Shown here piece by piece: positions 17,085 to 25,135 of a DNA stretch of 45,108 nt; the first letter of the stretch is position 1; each line of letters begins with the position of its first letter. This DNA comes from an uncultured Porphyromonadaceae bacterium. GTDB lineage: Bacteria; Bacteroidota; Bacteroidia; Bacteroidales; Muribaculaceae. The notes under the pieces are model-generated. The model searched no databases, had not been told where the DNA came from, and worked only from the letters and a program-made list of their open reading frames with translations. The DNA lies in the NCBI GenBank assembly GCA_947177615.1, contig CAMWUY010000003.1, positions 1 to 45,108 on the forward strand, written 5' to 3'. The position numbers and the translations under genes are program-made.

Positions 17085-17998
17085 TTTGTGTATGATTTAA
17101 GCTTCGTCAAAGTTGTGGCATTCAGTTCACCGCTTGGCTGTATGCCATGATATGCTTGAAATGCCTTCAATGCGGTATGAACATCTTCTGTAAAGACATA
17201 GTGCGAGCCGCTCTTCTTTAACTTGGCAGGGTCGGGAGAATATCCTGTGTTAATCAGAAGTTTAATCAACTCATCTACATCAAAACCGGATGTTTCGGCT
17301 GAAGCAGACATATCACGGAAGCCTAAAGGTATCGTGGTTTGTGAAGCACTCCATGATTTCAGTTTCGTTACCACCTCAGAAGTCAATTTGCCATCCTGAG
17401 TCAGACCGGCATCTTTTTGGAAATGCTTGACAGCATTAACAACGTTGCTATCATATACATAATAGCCACCTTTCTTTGATACGACTCCATCTTTGAGATA
17501 GTAGTAGCGCACGAGGTAGGGCACCAATTGGTCAACATCAGAACCATGAATACCGGTGGACAGAGTGCGGTCTCCGAGCGAGTAGTCACCTGCTGTCTTT
17601 GCTGGAGGAGTATATACTGATGACCGACTTCCACTACCATAAGAACTTGAACTGTGGGAATAGTGAGAACCACCACCGGAACTGCGATGGCTGCTATGAC
17701 TGCGATGGCTGCTTGAACTTGAATGTGAATAATGTCCACCACGTGAAGAACGGTGAGAAGAGTGAGAACGATGACCGGCAATCAATTTGGCATCTCCGTT
17801 TCTCATTATCTTATACACATTCTTGACTATTGGCTGCTGTCCTTTTGAAACTTCAGGAGTTGCACCTCCATTCGGAAGTCCAAGATTTAAATCCAAAGAT
17901 AAAGATTTCTTTGCTTCTGCTTTTGCCGAGCCTTGGAACAGTGCGACAGTTGCAGACAGCAATAATGTCTTTATTATCCTTTTTGACTTATTCTTCAT
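17081..17998 (-). CDS. hxsA: His-Xaa-Ser repeat protein HxsA with two peptidoglycan-binding domains
   Basis: I chose the ATG at 17998 (305 aa), which overlaps the previous stop as ATGA; an upstream start at 18028 would only add 10 residues. A signal peptide ends near residue 27 (FQGSAKAEA). Residues 76-118 hold ten H-x-S triplets (HRS, HSS, HRS, HYS, HSS, then the same order again) in two copies of a module of about 20 residues separated by glycines. Two PG_binding_1-type domains follow, with VVNAVKHFQKDAGLTQDG and VHTALKAFQAYHGIQPSGEL. This is the presumed substrate of HxsB/HxsC, exported and anchored to the cell wall. Its final function is unknown. Confidence 0.93.
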   Translation of the reverse strand: MKNKSKRIIKTLLLSATVALFQGSAKAEAKKSLSLDLNLGLPNGGATPEVSKGQQPIVKNVYKIMRNGDAKLIAGHRSHSSHRSSRGGHYSHSSSSSHRSHSSHRSSGGGSHYSHSSSSYGSGSRSSVYTPPAKTAGDYSLGDRTLSTGIHGSDVDQLVPYLVRYYYLKDGVVSKKGGYYVYDSNVVNAVKHFQKDAGLTQDGKLTSEVVTKLKSWSASQTTIPLGFRDMSASAETSGFDVDELIKLLINTGYSPDPAKLKKSGSHYVFTEDVHTALKAFQAYHGIQPSGELNATTLTKLKSYTK

Positions 17999-19683
17999 TT
18001 CGCATTCTCCTTTATGAATTTCAACCAATAATTATCCGGCACGACTTTAATCATCTCATTCAGTTCTGCTTTTCTTGCCTCGGACAGCTTCCCTTGATGA
18101 GTATAGATATCATTTAACAGTTCATCCACTATTTCTGTAGTTCGTTTTGCTAAATCTGAATCTATCTGTTCTGATAATGATTTAAATACCTGTTCAGAAT
18201 TTCCACCAAGTACAAGATTTGCTGGTAACGCGAGAGTTAATGATTTTGCCTGTGCAACCTTTTTTGATTCGAGAAGCGGACGTACTTTCTCCTCCCAATT
18301 CGCAATTATCTTGTCAGATGCCTCTACGGCTTTAGCGCGAGCCTCTGATTTGTAACTTGAGGATGAATACGAAGCGGTGTAATCATGTTCGGCTTTCTGA
18401 AATAAATCTAAAGCTGTTGCATAATTGCCTTGTTCATACTCAGAGTTTGCGGATGCTATCGTCGCTTCATAAGCCGCCCTTGCATCGGCTGATGTCGTAT
18501 ATGAGATACCTTGCCAACCGCCAATTAAGAGAGCAACTCCGGCGACAGCGCTTACAACTACATTTCGCTTTTTACGCTTTGAAGCTCTTTCCTCACGATC
18601 CTTTGATAATTTATCATTCTCATCATTACACCATTGCTCCATATTTTTACCGAGCAATGAACCAAGATTAATGAGTTTGCGGCGAATGTCTTTAAGAGAG
18701 ATATCTGAAAAGTCTATCTCTCCGGAGTTAGTCGAACGGTCAAGTTCAGATAATCTTGAAAGATAATCATTTTTTAATTGGTCAAGAACGCCGTTGCGGG
18801 CAGAAGCAGGCGAACTCTTGGATGCTAAAAAGTCACTCTTGGTTTTGTCTATCCAGGATTGCCGGTTTTCTTTCCGTTTGTTTCCAATGATAATTATCTT
18901 CTTCTCGATTGATTGTAAATCAGAAACTACATCTGTTGCGAATCTTGCAGACCTAAGGCCGAATTCGTCATCCTCAACTACAAGTCCTTTCTCCATCAGG
19001 GCTTTATAATCCCTCTCAAGAGTTGACATTACATCATCAAGAGCTTGTTTTAATTGAGCTGTTGTAGGTCTGTTCTTATTCTCAACCTTACTCTTTTCGG
19101 CTGTAAGCCATGAGTCAATATTAGATTCTCCAACCTCTGTCGCAATAAGCCGAATTTTAGCATCAATTACATACAGTTGAGTATTAGCCTCTGTAGAATA
19201 GTAACCATACTTATGACCATACTCATCCGTTGTAATTGTTAGCAGTTCAGAAAGTGCCGCAATATATTCTTGCTTTAACGCATAAAGCAGTTCCTTCGGA
19301 TCTTTTATTCTATATCCGGACGCTGTTGTAGGCTTTGTTTGAACTCCGTTCTCAATCTTTGGCAGTTCATCAATTAAGCCAACGCTATAAAGCAACTGTG
19401 CAGCAATTTTATTAATGAGTTCATCCTTATATCCGGATTTAGCAGCATAATCGCTTACACATTTACGGACTGAATTCTGCCAATTAGCATCTTTCTTTTC
19501 AGAAAGTTTGTATAGTAGTTCTCCGAAGCCACTATCCAATAGCCCCTTCATAACTTTCTTGGACGCCGCAGGTTCATCTTTAAACCCGCCAACATCGTCA
19601 AGCAAATTGACAAATTGGCGAGTTGATAAAACCTTGGTTCCAAATCGGCTGATAATATCTTTTATAGCTTTACTCAGTTCCAT
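17995..19683 (-). CDS. Membrane protein: shared helical domain, three internal repeats, one membrane span, TPR-like end
   Basis: The protein has 562 residues. Residues 1-104 are the shared helical domain (IKDIISRFGTKVLSTRQFVN, then LLDDVGGFKDEPAASKKVMK). Residues 131-200, 215-285 and 298-360 look like three related helical repeats (L..dY...L.EL..., I..KI..., W...EKSK). A basic stretch (364-374) precedes a single membrane span (374-392). The C-terminus begins with a TPR-like hairpin (YEQGNYATALDLFQKAEHDY, 416-435) and is probably extracytoplasmic. It starts inside the PP2C gene (14-nt overlap) and couples to hxsA. It could join the cytosolic phospho-switch to secreted HxsA (inference). Confidence 0.8.
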   Translation of the reverse strand: MELSKAIKDIISRFGTKVLSTRQFVNLLDDVGGFKDEPAASKKVMKGLLDSGFGELLYKLSEKKDANWQNSVRKCVSDYAAKSGYKDELINKIAAQLLYSVGLIDELPKIENGVQTKPTTASGYRIKDPKELLYALKQEYIAALSELLTITTDEYGHKYGYYSTEANTQLYVIDAKIRLIATEVGESNIDSWLTAEKSKVENKNRPTTAQLKQALDDVMSTLERDYKALMEKGLVVEDDEFGLRSARFATDVVSDLQSIEKKIIIIGNKRKENRQSWIDKTKSDFLASKSSPASARNGVLDQLKNDYLSRLSELDRSTNSGEIDFSDISLKDIRRKLINLGSLLGKNMEQWCNDENDKLSKDREERASKRKKRNVVVSAVAGVALLIGGWQGISYTTSADARAAYEATIASANSEYEQGNYATALDLFQKAEHDYTASYSSSSYKSEARAKAVEASDKIIANWEEKVRPLLESKKVAQAKSLTLALPANLVLGGNSEQVFKSLSEQIDSDLAKRTTEIVDELLNDIYTHQGKLSEARKAELNEMIKVVPDNYWLKFIKENAK

Positions 19684-20914
19684 TGTTTAACTCATTATCG
19701 CCATGAGTCGTTTCGATTGATGATTCTTCTTCGGAGACAACACTATTCTCAGAATCTGAATTATCTTCGGTTGAATCACGACCATTTAACTCTCTCAACA
19801 AGGAGTCAAGCCTACCTTGCAGTTTTGTACGATTTTCGATTGCTCTTTTCTCATCAGCATTGGCATATTGCAGGTCTATCATGTTCTGACGTGTCGGACG
19901 TTCAACAGATTCCAAGGATTGCTGAATCTTGTTGGCCTTTTCAATTTTAGCAGACTCATCGGCAATGGATTTCTTTACATTGGATACTTGCCATTCAATC
20001 ATCTTGGGAACGGCCGACTTTACCTTGTCAAAATCAAATACCATTGCGATAGACATGTCATCCTGACTACCTATTTTGCTAAGCTGCGGGAGCGTTGTTT
20101 CTATCTCAGATAATGTCGCAACATAGCCTGACCTTGCTATTGATTTCAAAATCTGAACATAAAAGTTCGCTTGATTCTCTTCTGAACCAAAAGAATCATC
20201 TATGCCATCAGAGCCAAGGATTACAGCGACAGGAGATTGCCCGTTACCTTCATAACAATACCTGAATTCATCAATAGCACCGCTATCGCAAATTGAAGTT
20301 GTCTTGTTAAGAAAACAGCGCTCATCCCACGGGATCGGTTCACTCCAATTCCCTGTCGAATCACAAGCGAAACATTTTCCGTCACCAATCTGGAAAGCAA
20401 GCCAAAACTCGGGGGTATAGGCATACACAATCAACGTACAGCCATAGACCTTCTCCAAATTGACATTCTCTTCAAACTCTTTTATCCAACGCTCTTCCAA
20501 TCCTTCTTTTTCCAATTCGGAAATCGGATTTTGCGTTGCATGAGCCAAGACTTTTGCATTCCACTCATATATTATTGAGCCAAACAGTTGTCGGAATGCC
20601 CGTTCGATATTACTTGTCTTATCGAAATCCTGATTGGATATCTGTTCAGATATGGTTCCATGTTGAGTGAACGGTTCACTCTTTAACAAGGAGAGCCCGA
20701 CTTCCTCTATGAAAGCCTTGACCTTATGCTCTGTCACTTCGGCCGCAATCTTCGCTCCTGTGTCACTGCGAAAATAACGCTTTCCGCCATGACCGTCACA
20801 GACAATAGCTATGGCATTACCGTTCTCATAGACGTTGCTATAAGAATAGTCCTGACAGACCTTGCCTGTTGCGATATGACTTTCGCCTTGACAGCTGAAG
20901 TTTAATGAGTCCAT
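19670..20914 (-). CDS. PP2C-family protein phosphatase of a TerY-P triad
   Basis: The protein has 414 residues. PP2C metal-binding motifs are visible: VCDGHGG (D40, G41), QIGDGKCF, LGSDGIDDSF and the final QDDMS. These make it a likely active Mn/Mg-dependent Ser/Thr phosphatase. After about residue 300 a coiled coil (KIEKANKIQQSLESV and RLDSLLRELN) is followed by a Ser/Glu/Asp-rich tail. It lies between the vWA gene (10 nt upstream) and the membrane/TPR gene. Kinase, vWA and PP2C genes in a row form the TerY-P triad described in tellurite-resistance-type systems; the phosphatase reverses the kinase there (family knowledge). Confidence 0.92.
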   Translation of the reverse strand: MDSLNFSCQGESHIATGKVCQDYSYSNVYENGNAIAIVCDGHGGKRYFRSDTGAKIAAEVTEHKVKAFIEEVGLSLLKSEPFTQHGTISEQISNQDFDKTSNIERAFRQLFGSIIYEWNAKVLAHATQNPISELEKEGLEERWIKEFEENVNLEKVYGCTLIVYAYTPEFWLAFQIGDGKCFACDSTGNWSEPIPWDERCFLNKTTSICDSGAIDEFRYCYEGNGQSPVAVILGSDGIDDSFGSEENQANFYVQILKSIARSGYVATLSEIETTLPQLSKIGSQDDMSIAMVFDFDKVKSAVPKMIEWQVSNVKKSIADESAKIEKANKIQQSLESVERPTRQNMIDLQYANADEKRAIENRTKLQGRLDSLLRELNGRDSTEDNSDSENSVVSEEESSIETTHGDNELNNGTE

Positions 20915-20924
20915 TTGCTAATGT

Positions 20925-21665
20925 TTAATCCCAATCGTCATCATACGAGCTGCTGTCAACAGCGGTTGCCGCTTCTGCTCCTTGTATGTTCTCGACTGCA
21001 TCCTTAACTTCTTCTACTACCTGATCCTGTTTAGTCGTGTCACCAGCAGTGCTGCTCTTGCTGCCAATCTGAGAAGATGTTACAGCGACTACGCGGATTA
21101 TCTGCTTGAGAGCGTCGATATTGTGAACTGTAAACACGGCTTCGCTATTACCTGCGAACTGCTTGAGCACGTCCTTGTCTGCATCATCGCCGATTGCAAT
21201 GGCAATCTTGATAGCGGCTTTGAACCAATTGTTCCCTTTCAGTTTATTGAGACCGCTCTCATAATCGTCAGTAGGACCACCATCAGAGAGAAGAATGATA
21301 GCAGGAGCAAACGAGCCGCTCGCAGACTGCATATATCCGCTGCGCGAGAGTTTCGTGGAAAGTTCTGCACATGCAGCTCCCAGAGATGTCAAACCTCCGG
21401 CCTTTACATCTTGCCATACAAAGTCTGAGGCAAGCTTGGGCTCAGAATAAAGCCAGTTGACACCACTTGAAAATTCAAGTGCTGCAACTTTGATTTCGGC
21501 ATCGGGATTTTCTGCTGATATTTCATCAAGCATGGGAAGTACGTTGGCTACAGCATCATTGACTGCACCAATCTTGTTTCCTTCCATCGAACCGGATGTG
21601 TCGATAAGAAAGAAGAGGGTCATTGTTCGGCGTGGTACGCTTACTTGTTCATCTAAGAGTGACAT
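20925..21665 (-). CDS. terY: TerY-like von Willebrand factor A domain protein
   Basis: The protein has 246 residues. The vWA MIDAS is intact: DTSGSM (D22-M27), a later threonine in AGGLTSLG, and an ILLSDGGPTDDY aspartate motif. The sequence between (KIGAVNDAVANVLPMLDEIS, then AALEFSSG) is of the TerY type. The last 40 residues are acidic and end DDDWD. The usual C-terminal TerY-C zinc ribbon is absent; a separate gene at 24148-24507 encodes that ribbon. It sits between the kinase and PP2C genes. vWA proteins of such triads are thought to bind partner proteins in a metal-dependent way (family knowledge). Confidence 0.92.
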   Translation of the reverse strand: MSLLDEQVSVPRRTMTLFFLIDTSGSMEGNKIGAVNDAVANVLPMLDEISAENPDAEIKVAALEFSSGVNWLYSEPKLASDFVWQDVKAGGLTSLGAACAELSTKLSRSGYMQSASGSFAPAIILLSDGGPTDDYESGLNKLKGNNWFKAAIKIAIAIGDDADKDVLKQFAGNSEAVFTVHNIDALKQIIRVVAVTSSQIGSKSSTAGDTTKQDQVVEEVKDAVENIQGAEAATAVDSSSYDDDWD

Positions 21666-21679
21666 ATCTTGTTTTGTTG

Positions 21680-22951
21680 TTAATTGTTTGTTTCCTGAAT
21701 AAATTCTCCTTTGTGAGTGTTGGAGAAAGTTATTTTGATTCCGGGATTAACCGGCATCATATTGTTGGGTTCAACTACCTTTATTTTCCCGCTTGGAGTT
21801 TCTGCCGTCCAATTCGAGTTGGACAGATTTTTGAGAAGGAGCTTTGACGGGTCATTAGGATGGGCAACCACTTCGGCATCAGGTATATTGTCATTGTCAA
21901 TATATACTTTCGTACCTTTGGTAAGAATCACAGAGCGGGTTCCAATCTTTAGTCGGTGTGTTGAATCAATGTCTTTTCCGCAATCCATACACTTTGAAGA
22001 CTCCTCTATGAAGGTTTCCTCGCCACAGTGAGGGCAACGCACCAATGTATCACGTATGCCAGCAATGAGCTTCTCCCACAGAGATTCAATCATTCGGGTG
22101 TTAGGATTTTTGAGTTTATCCTGTGAGAACTCCTGTATGAAGGTCTCTCTAAGCTTGGCAGGAAACGCCGGCCAACGTCGTATGACGTTTTGGTGAATAC
22201 CGCGCACGGGGAGATTGCTCTTGTCCGCTGGGTCATAGATAAATATAGCCTCTGTACCGTAGAACTTTTTTTCAAACGTCTCTGTCATGCAGGGGCAAGC
22301 GACAACCTTTGCTCCTTCAAAAGGATGATTGGCGTAGAAAAGCATAAATAGAATGACAGACAAAGAGAACCGATCGCTATACTTGTCTGGAACTCCACCT
22401 GCAACAATCTCAGGAGCCATATAGCGGGCTTTACCCATTATACCGGACTTTTCTCCCTGGGGCATTACATTATCATTGTCACAGATGAGAACGTCACCGG
22501 TAGTTGGATCGATAAAGAAGTTGCCGTCGTTGAGGTCTTGATAGCTGTATCCGCAACGGTGAAGCATCATGAAGCCGTTGCATATCTTCATTGCAGCAGC
22601 AAGCATAGCTGAATATGAACGGAATGATTTTTTTGCAAGGAGAAAGTTCCCGAACTCAAAGTAGTTTTGAGGACGAAGCTTCATCACATATCCATAGCTC
22701 CCTTTCTCTTTTCGTGTAAGATACTCAGGCCATAAGAATGCAGCAGAAGGGGCGCCACTCATGATGTTGTGTTCGAGATTTTTGTAAAACTTATCATCGG
22801 GAGCGTTTAAATACCACTTTAAGGCTTTTTTCTCTCCGTTCAAATCAACAAGGTAAACTATACCTTGTCCGCCACGACCAAGTTCCTTTTCAATCGTGAC
22901 ATAGCCTCCGGAAGTGAGGCTGACTTTATCTCCTTTTTTTAGTTCTGCCAT
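21680..22951 (-). CDS. Eukaryote-like protein kinase with zinc ribbon, TerY-P type
   Basis: The protein has 423 residues. The glycine-rich loop is GRGGQG (25-30), the likely ATP-binding lysine is K45 (ALKWY), and the catalytic loop is YSYQDLNDGNFF (D139, N144). The metal-binding motif is DND (158-160) instead of DFG, and MAPE (178-181) is the APE motif. After the kinase core come a zinc ribbon (C306, C309, C321, C324) and a beta-rich end (339-418) that could be an FHA-like or OB-fold domain. The architecture fits TerY-P kinases. It ends 14 nt before the vWA gene. Probable substrates are operon proteins (inference). Confidence 0.9.
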   Translation of the reverse strand: MAELKKGDKVSLTSGGYVTIEKELGRGGQGIVYLVDLNGEKKALKWYLNAPDDKFYKNLEHNIMSGAPSAAFLWPEYLTRKEKGSYGYVMKLRPQNYFEFGNFLLAKKSFRSYSAMLAAAMKICNGFMMLHRCGYSYQDLNDGNFFIDPTTGDVLICDNDNVMPQGEKSGIMGKARYMAPEIVAGGVPDKYSDRFSLSVILFMLFYANHPFEGAKVVACPCMTETFEKKFYGTEAIFIYDPADKSNLPVRGIHQNVIRRWPAFPAKLRETFIQEFSQDKLKNPNTRMIESLWEKLIAGIRDTLVRCPHCGEETFIEESSKCMDCGKDIDSTHRLKIGTRSVILTKGTKVYIDNDNIPDAEVVAHPNDPSKLLLKNLSNSNWTAETPSGKIKVVEPNNMMPVNPGIKITFSNTHKGEFIQETNN

Positions 22952-22953
22952 TA

Positions 22954-24144
22954 TTAAGAGTTTAATTGTAATCCATAACCTAAAAACGCGAGGACAGTAT
23001 TCATTTCGTCCTCATCATGATTAATTGTTGGAGAGATGTTGTGTTTTACATCTTCCAAAAATGAGTATCCTGTATCAGGTTCTATGAGTCGGCTCATATA
23101 ACCATGTTGTTGCATGTGTTCATATATTGATATGATATTGGGATACTCCCTTGTGAATTTGTAATCTTTTAAAAGATTGATAAAAACTCGATAGGTCAAG
23201 ATGTCTTTACCATGCTCAGCAACAATGGCTCGAATCTGGCTTGCATATTCATTTGATGATAGATTTACATCGATGATTCGTTTCGATAATCCAATAGGAT
23301 ATGTTTTCAGATCTTGCTGGAACCGACGTAAGGATTTAAATAAAGTATCTACGGTTTGACCCGAAGCAGCCACAAACTGCATTTCAAAACTACCACTATT
23401 TAGTCTAAAAATTCTATGGCAGTAAACTGGAGTTGAGGGATTATTCTTGTATCTTCGATCCGGTCCCCCATTAACTCTTTGATGTAAATACTCATAGAAA
23501 ACCGGAGAAGCTCCTCTAATTAATCTACCTGATTGCTCTGTCACATAAATACATTCATCATTAGTTAGCTCTATATTGTGATAGTCTAATATATGATATG
23601 TACAGTTAATTTCAGCAATCACAAAATTTGGATAGAAGAACATTTTGCATCCCTTACACTTTAGTAGAAATGAAAAGTCAGAATATATAGAAATATCCAT
23701 AAACCTTCTTTCCTCAAATGAAATGTTGTGACGAGTCAGAGAAGAACTGTTACACGAAACACCTTTCAATAATTCATCGTTACTCCAGATTGAGGCCGAT
23801 GTGATTGCTTGATTAAAATTAGATTTAAACTTACTAAACGCATTAATAATATTGGGGCTCAGGCTTTGCATTGCCAATATCTGAGAAATAGCATCTTTTA
23901 GTAACTCATCAATCTTTTTCTCCTCTGTAGTTATTGAAAGATTATATTTCGAGATAAGATCTTCATAAAACAATCTCTTATTCTCTCTCCGTAATTTAGT
24001 TTCTTTTATTGTCTTTACTGACCAACTAATTAAAAACGACAGACCAATTCCCAAGCCGATAATAGCTGCAACAGCACCAATGGCAATAAGAGCATAGCCA
24101 ATGATGAAAAGGATAATTAGACCAATAACACCAGAATTTTTCAT
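22954..24144 (-). CDS. Membrane protein with GGPDRR-type domain and C-terminal shared helical domain
   Basis: The protein has 396 residues. One or two membrane helices lie at about residues 5-45. A helical region follows, then a beta-rich central domain with the motif GGPDRRYKNN (about 230-240), which I have seen in many uncharacterised bacterial proteins. Residues 298-396 form the shared operon domain, here at the C-terminus (IRAIVAEHGKDILTYRVFIN, then LLKDYKFTREYPNIISIYEH). It starts 3 nt after the operon's first gene and ends 2 nt before the kinase start. It could be the membrane sensor or anchor for the triad (inference). No enzymatic motif is seen. Confidence 0.8.
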   Translation of the reverse strand: MKNSGVIGLIILFIIGYALIAIGAVAAIIGLGIGLSFLISWSVKTIKETKLRRENKRLFYEDLISKYNLSITTEEKKIDELLKDAISQILAMQSLSPNIINAFSKFKSNFNQAITSASIWSNDELLKGVSCNSSSLTRHNISFEERRFMDISIYSDFSFLLKCKGCKMFFYPNFVIAEINCTYHILDYHNIELTNDECIYVTEQSGRLIRGASPVFYEYLHQRVNGGPDRRYKNNPSTPVYCHRIFRLNSGSFEMQFVAASGQTVDTLFKSLRRFQQDLKTYPIGLSKRIIDVNLSSNEYASQIRAIVAEHGKDILTYRVFINLLKDYKFTREYPNIISIYEHMQQHGYMSRLIEPDTGYSFLEDVKHNISPTINHDEDEMNTVLAFLGYGLQLNS

Positions 24145-24147
24145 ACC

Positions 24148-24507
24148 TTAAAAACCTCCTCCGTGAAGGTAAACTGATGAAACTGATGAAACCTCTCCTG
24201 TTTGCCCACAAGAAGGGCATGTTACTTTGCGTTGCCCATGCCAACACATTACCGCTCCACATGAGCAAAAAATGAATTGCTTACTTTTGCAATAGGGACA
24301 ACCGGGATACTCTGTATCAAGCTCGACACTGCCATGAACCTGTTGGGACGCATATCCTTCACGTTTGGCCTTATCTTTGTCTATCTTAAATGCCCATACG
24401 AATTTATAGGCATTCTTCCGCAAGTAATCCACGGTAATGCCATAATATTTCTTCGACTCAGGGCAAACTGCCATAACTGCGAATGCTTTGTCACTGACTG
24501 TTGTCAT
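24148..24507 (-). CDS. Stand-alone TerY-C-like zinc-ribbon protein, first gene of the long operon
   Basis: The protein has 119 residues. After a short alpha/beta start (MTTVSDKAFAVMAVCPESKK, then YYGITVDYL) come eight cysteines in a double-ribbon order: CPYC, CSC, C (MCW), and CPSC followed by GQTGEV. This resembles the TerY-C metal-binding domain that normally ends TerY proteins (family knowledge); here it is a separate gene and the vWA gene in the operon lacks it. It is the first minus-strand gene, preceded by 628 nt without genes. Likely a zinc-stabilised partner of the vWA protein. Confidence 0.75.
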   Translation of the reverse strand: MTTVSDKAFAVMAVCPESKKYYGITVDYLRKNAYKFVWAFKIDKDKAKREGYASQQVHGSVELDTEYPGCPYCKSKQFIFCSCGAVMCWHGQRKVTCPSCGQTGEVSSVSSVYLHGGGF

Positions 24508-24700
24508 GATATTGTCTTAGTTCAATCAATTACGCTATATAGTTGGGATTAACAAAAACGTAAGCGTCTTTCACTACTCGCCCTACACATAGAGGCTCTG
24601 ACATTGTCCATCGAAGTTGAACGATCTACGCCTGATACCAAACATCGTATGTATACACCAATATCTCACACTAATAGAATGAAACACAGGTCTGATAAAC

Positions 24701-24714
24701 ACACCCATGGGTGT
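24701..24714. promoter_or_regulatory. Perfect 14-bp palindrome, candidate operator
   Basis: ACACCCATGGGTGT is a perfect palindrome. AAAC on the left and GTTT on the right extend the symmetry with one extra base. It lies about 195 nt upstream of the first gene of the minus-strand operon, inside the long intergenic region. Such a site suits a dimeric regulator, but no regulator gene is evident next to it. Confidence 0.35.
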
Positions 24715-25015
24715 CGTTTGTTGCTTCGAGCTTGACTACGATTCGCTCATATCACTATGGGAAAGAAATTGTCAGATTTCTACAGGTCATGGACAAAAAA
24801 AATCGTAAAACGCTTTTCTTATGTCTTGATTAATCATATTTGTAATAAAACATGAGTAGTCACGGCAAATTTAGCAAAAATATCTGAATTTTAGCTGCAT
24901 TGTGCGATTAATTAGTATTAGATCCTTTCTAGCTGCCCGTTCCCCCGGAGTATAATTCTGATGCAATTACGGTATAAAAGACGGATAGCTTATGGAATAA
25001 GATGATACTACGGAC

Positions 25016-25046
25016 TTTGACGCTAAGGAATTATTTCTTAACTTTA
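25016..25046 (+). promoter_or_regulatory. Bacteroidetes-type promoter of the DUF2130 gene
   Basis: TTTG at 25016-25019 is followed after 19 nt by TAACTTTA at 25039-25046, a good match to the Bacteroidetes -33 TTTG and -7 TAnnTTTG pattern. Transcription should begin near 25052, leaving a leader of about 85 nt before the ATG at 25136. Confidence 0.6.
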
Positions 25047-25135
25047 CAACCAGAACATAGGCAATTAGAGCGCGTTCCCTGTTATTCTTTTTTTACTTAC
25101 ATTTTTTAATGCAAACTGATTTATAAAACTTGATT

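Larger units (their letters stand above)
24508..25135. other. 628-nt intergenic region between the divergent operons, at the composition change
   Basis: No coding frame of convincing quality is seen. The region separates the AT-rich minus-strand operon from the GC-richer plus-strand DUF2130 gene, and both should be transcribed from here. It contains a perfect 14-bp palindrome (24701-24714), a good plus-strand promoter (25016-25046), and two minus-strand TAnnTTTG-like boxes (24866-24873 and 24875-24882) that could start a long leader for the operon, though no -33 partner is clear. I saw no tRNA or obvious attachment repeat. Confidence 0.6.

Noticed and set aside
17640-17780. Short direct repeats suggestive of a CRISPR array or minisatellite
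   Set aside because: They are the codons of the His-Xaa-Ser triplets in hxsA; units are short, irregular and in frame, with no unique spacers.
24508-25135. tRNA gene or attachment site at the island border
   Set aside because: No cloverleaf-like sequence, CCA end or direct repeat was recognised by eye; a tRNA search would settle it.
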